From an uncultured Lachnospiraceae bacterium (GTDB lineage: Bacteria; Bacillota_A; Clostridia; Lachnospirales; Lachnospiraceae), in the NCBI GenBank assembly GCA_900556645.1, contig USPJ01000072.1, positions 1 to 6,531 on the forward strand: a stretch of DNA of 6,531 bases, written 5' to 3'. Below are positions 6,239 through 6,531 of the stretch, piece by piece. The notes under the pieces were generated by a model. That model was not told the origin of the DNA. It made no database searches and saw nothing but the letters and a program-made list of their open reading frames with translations. Made by a program: the position numbers and the translations under genes. Position 1 is the first letter of the stretch. Every line of letters begins with the position of its first letter.

Positions 6239-6531
6239 ATGAGTTTACCAGAGAATGATTATCAAATTCTTAAGCTGACGGAGGATTTCTATAAAGCATA
6301 TCCGAATCCGCCGTATAGAGAAATTTTAAAGAAAAAACAGAGAGCATATAATTGTTTGCTTTTTCAGTCGCATTATGATTATTTTATTTGCATTCCATAT
6401 AGAACTGAGATTAGACATCAGTATGCGTTCCATTTTACAACTACGAAAAGATCTAAAGAGCACAAGTCCGGATTAGATTACAGTAAGATAGTTATTATAG
6501 CAAAGACAGAGTATATTGATTCTATAGATGC
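6239..6531 (+). CDS. Putative type III toxin, ToxN/TenpN/CptN-like endoribonuclease, cut off by window end
   Basis: The N-terminal 97 codons are visible. ATG 6239 follows AAAGGAG (6223-6229) with 9-nt spacing; the TTG at 6235 leads quickly to a stop. I recognise a type III toxin pattern: an early FYKAYPNPPYREILKKK segment (17-33), a hydrophobic strand LLFQ..YDYFICIPYRTEIRHQYAF (about 40-64), and SGLDYSKIVII (77-87), resembling the IPxRxxIxHxYAF and GLDYSKxVVI blocks I associate with TenpN-type members. In the family these are small (about 150-190 aa) cytosolic metal-independent RNases that cut A-rich RNA and are held by repeat-RNA antitoxin in a ring or dimer complex. The upstream promoter-repeats-terminator layout supports this strongly. 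All five arginines use AGA and GC is about 33%, unlike the core genes, which suggests horizontal transfer. Family placement is from memory of motifs; the C-terminal half is not seen. Confidence 0.75.
   Translation, partial: MSLPENDYQILKLTEDFYKAYPNPPYREILKKKQRAYNCLLFQSHYDYFICIPYRTEIRHQYAFHFTTTKRSKEHKSGLDYSKIVIIAKTEYIDSID

Overview
The window looks like chromosome from a low-to-mid GC Clostridia, most probably a Lachnospiraceae gut anaerobe (Roseburia / Eubacterium rectale / Coprococcus / Blautia-like). This rests on the gene order rlmN-prpC-prkC-rsgA-rpe-thiN, purine-rich Shine-Dalgarno sites, tight gene packing and the style of the proteins. The assignment to family is inference; no rRNA or other marker is present.

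Bases 1-5858 are a conserved housekeeping operon, all on the + strand, with gaps of 8-14 nt or overlaps. The genes are: the 3' part of rlmN (23S rRNA/tRNA adenine-C2 methyltransferase); prpC (PP2C Ser/Thr phosphatase, start at 901 overlapping rlmN by 23 nt); prkC (membrane Ser/Thr kinase with three PASTA domains); rsgA (circularly permuted 30S-assembly GTPase); rpe (ribulose-phosphate 3-epimerase); and thiN (thiamine pyrophosphokinase). The logic is ribosome maturation plus a cell-wall-sensing kinase/phosphatase pair, followed by two metabolic enzymes. In other Firmicutes RsgA is a reported substrate of the PASTA kinase, which gives the grouping a regulatory sense.

At 5859-5911 the operon ends abruptly. 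A good ribosome-binding site leads into an ORF of only 12 codons, which looks like the stump of a lost or interrupted gene. From about 5900 the DNA turns AT-rich (about 33% GC by hand count over 6241-6480, against roughly 40-47% in sampled lines of the core operon).

Bases 5986-6531 hold what I interpret as a type III (protein-RNA) toxin-antitoxin locus of the ToxIN/CptIN/TenpIN superfamily, cut off by the window end. Its parts, in order, are: a near-consensus sigma-A promoter (TTGATA-17 nt-TATAAT); a predicted start near 6021; a 5' hairpin with a GAAA loop; two 52-bp tandem repeats (48/52 identical), each with a 7-bp perfect hairpin, a possible pseudoknot and an A-rich linker; a 9-bp inverted repeat bracketing the array; a strong intrinsic terminator with a GAGA loop; then an RBS and a 97-codon 5' fragment of a ToxN/TenpN-like endoribonuclease. 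In known members of this class the repeat RNA is the antitoxin, the terminator sets the RNA:toxin ratio, and the toxin cuts its own repeat precursor in A-rich sequence. The architecture is read directly from the sequence. The family assignment of the toxin rests on pattern recognition without a database search.
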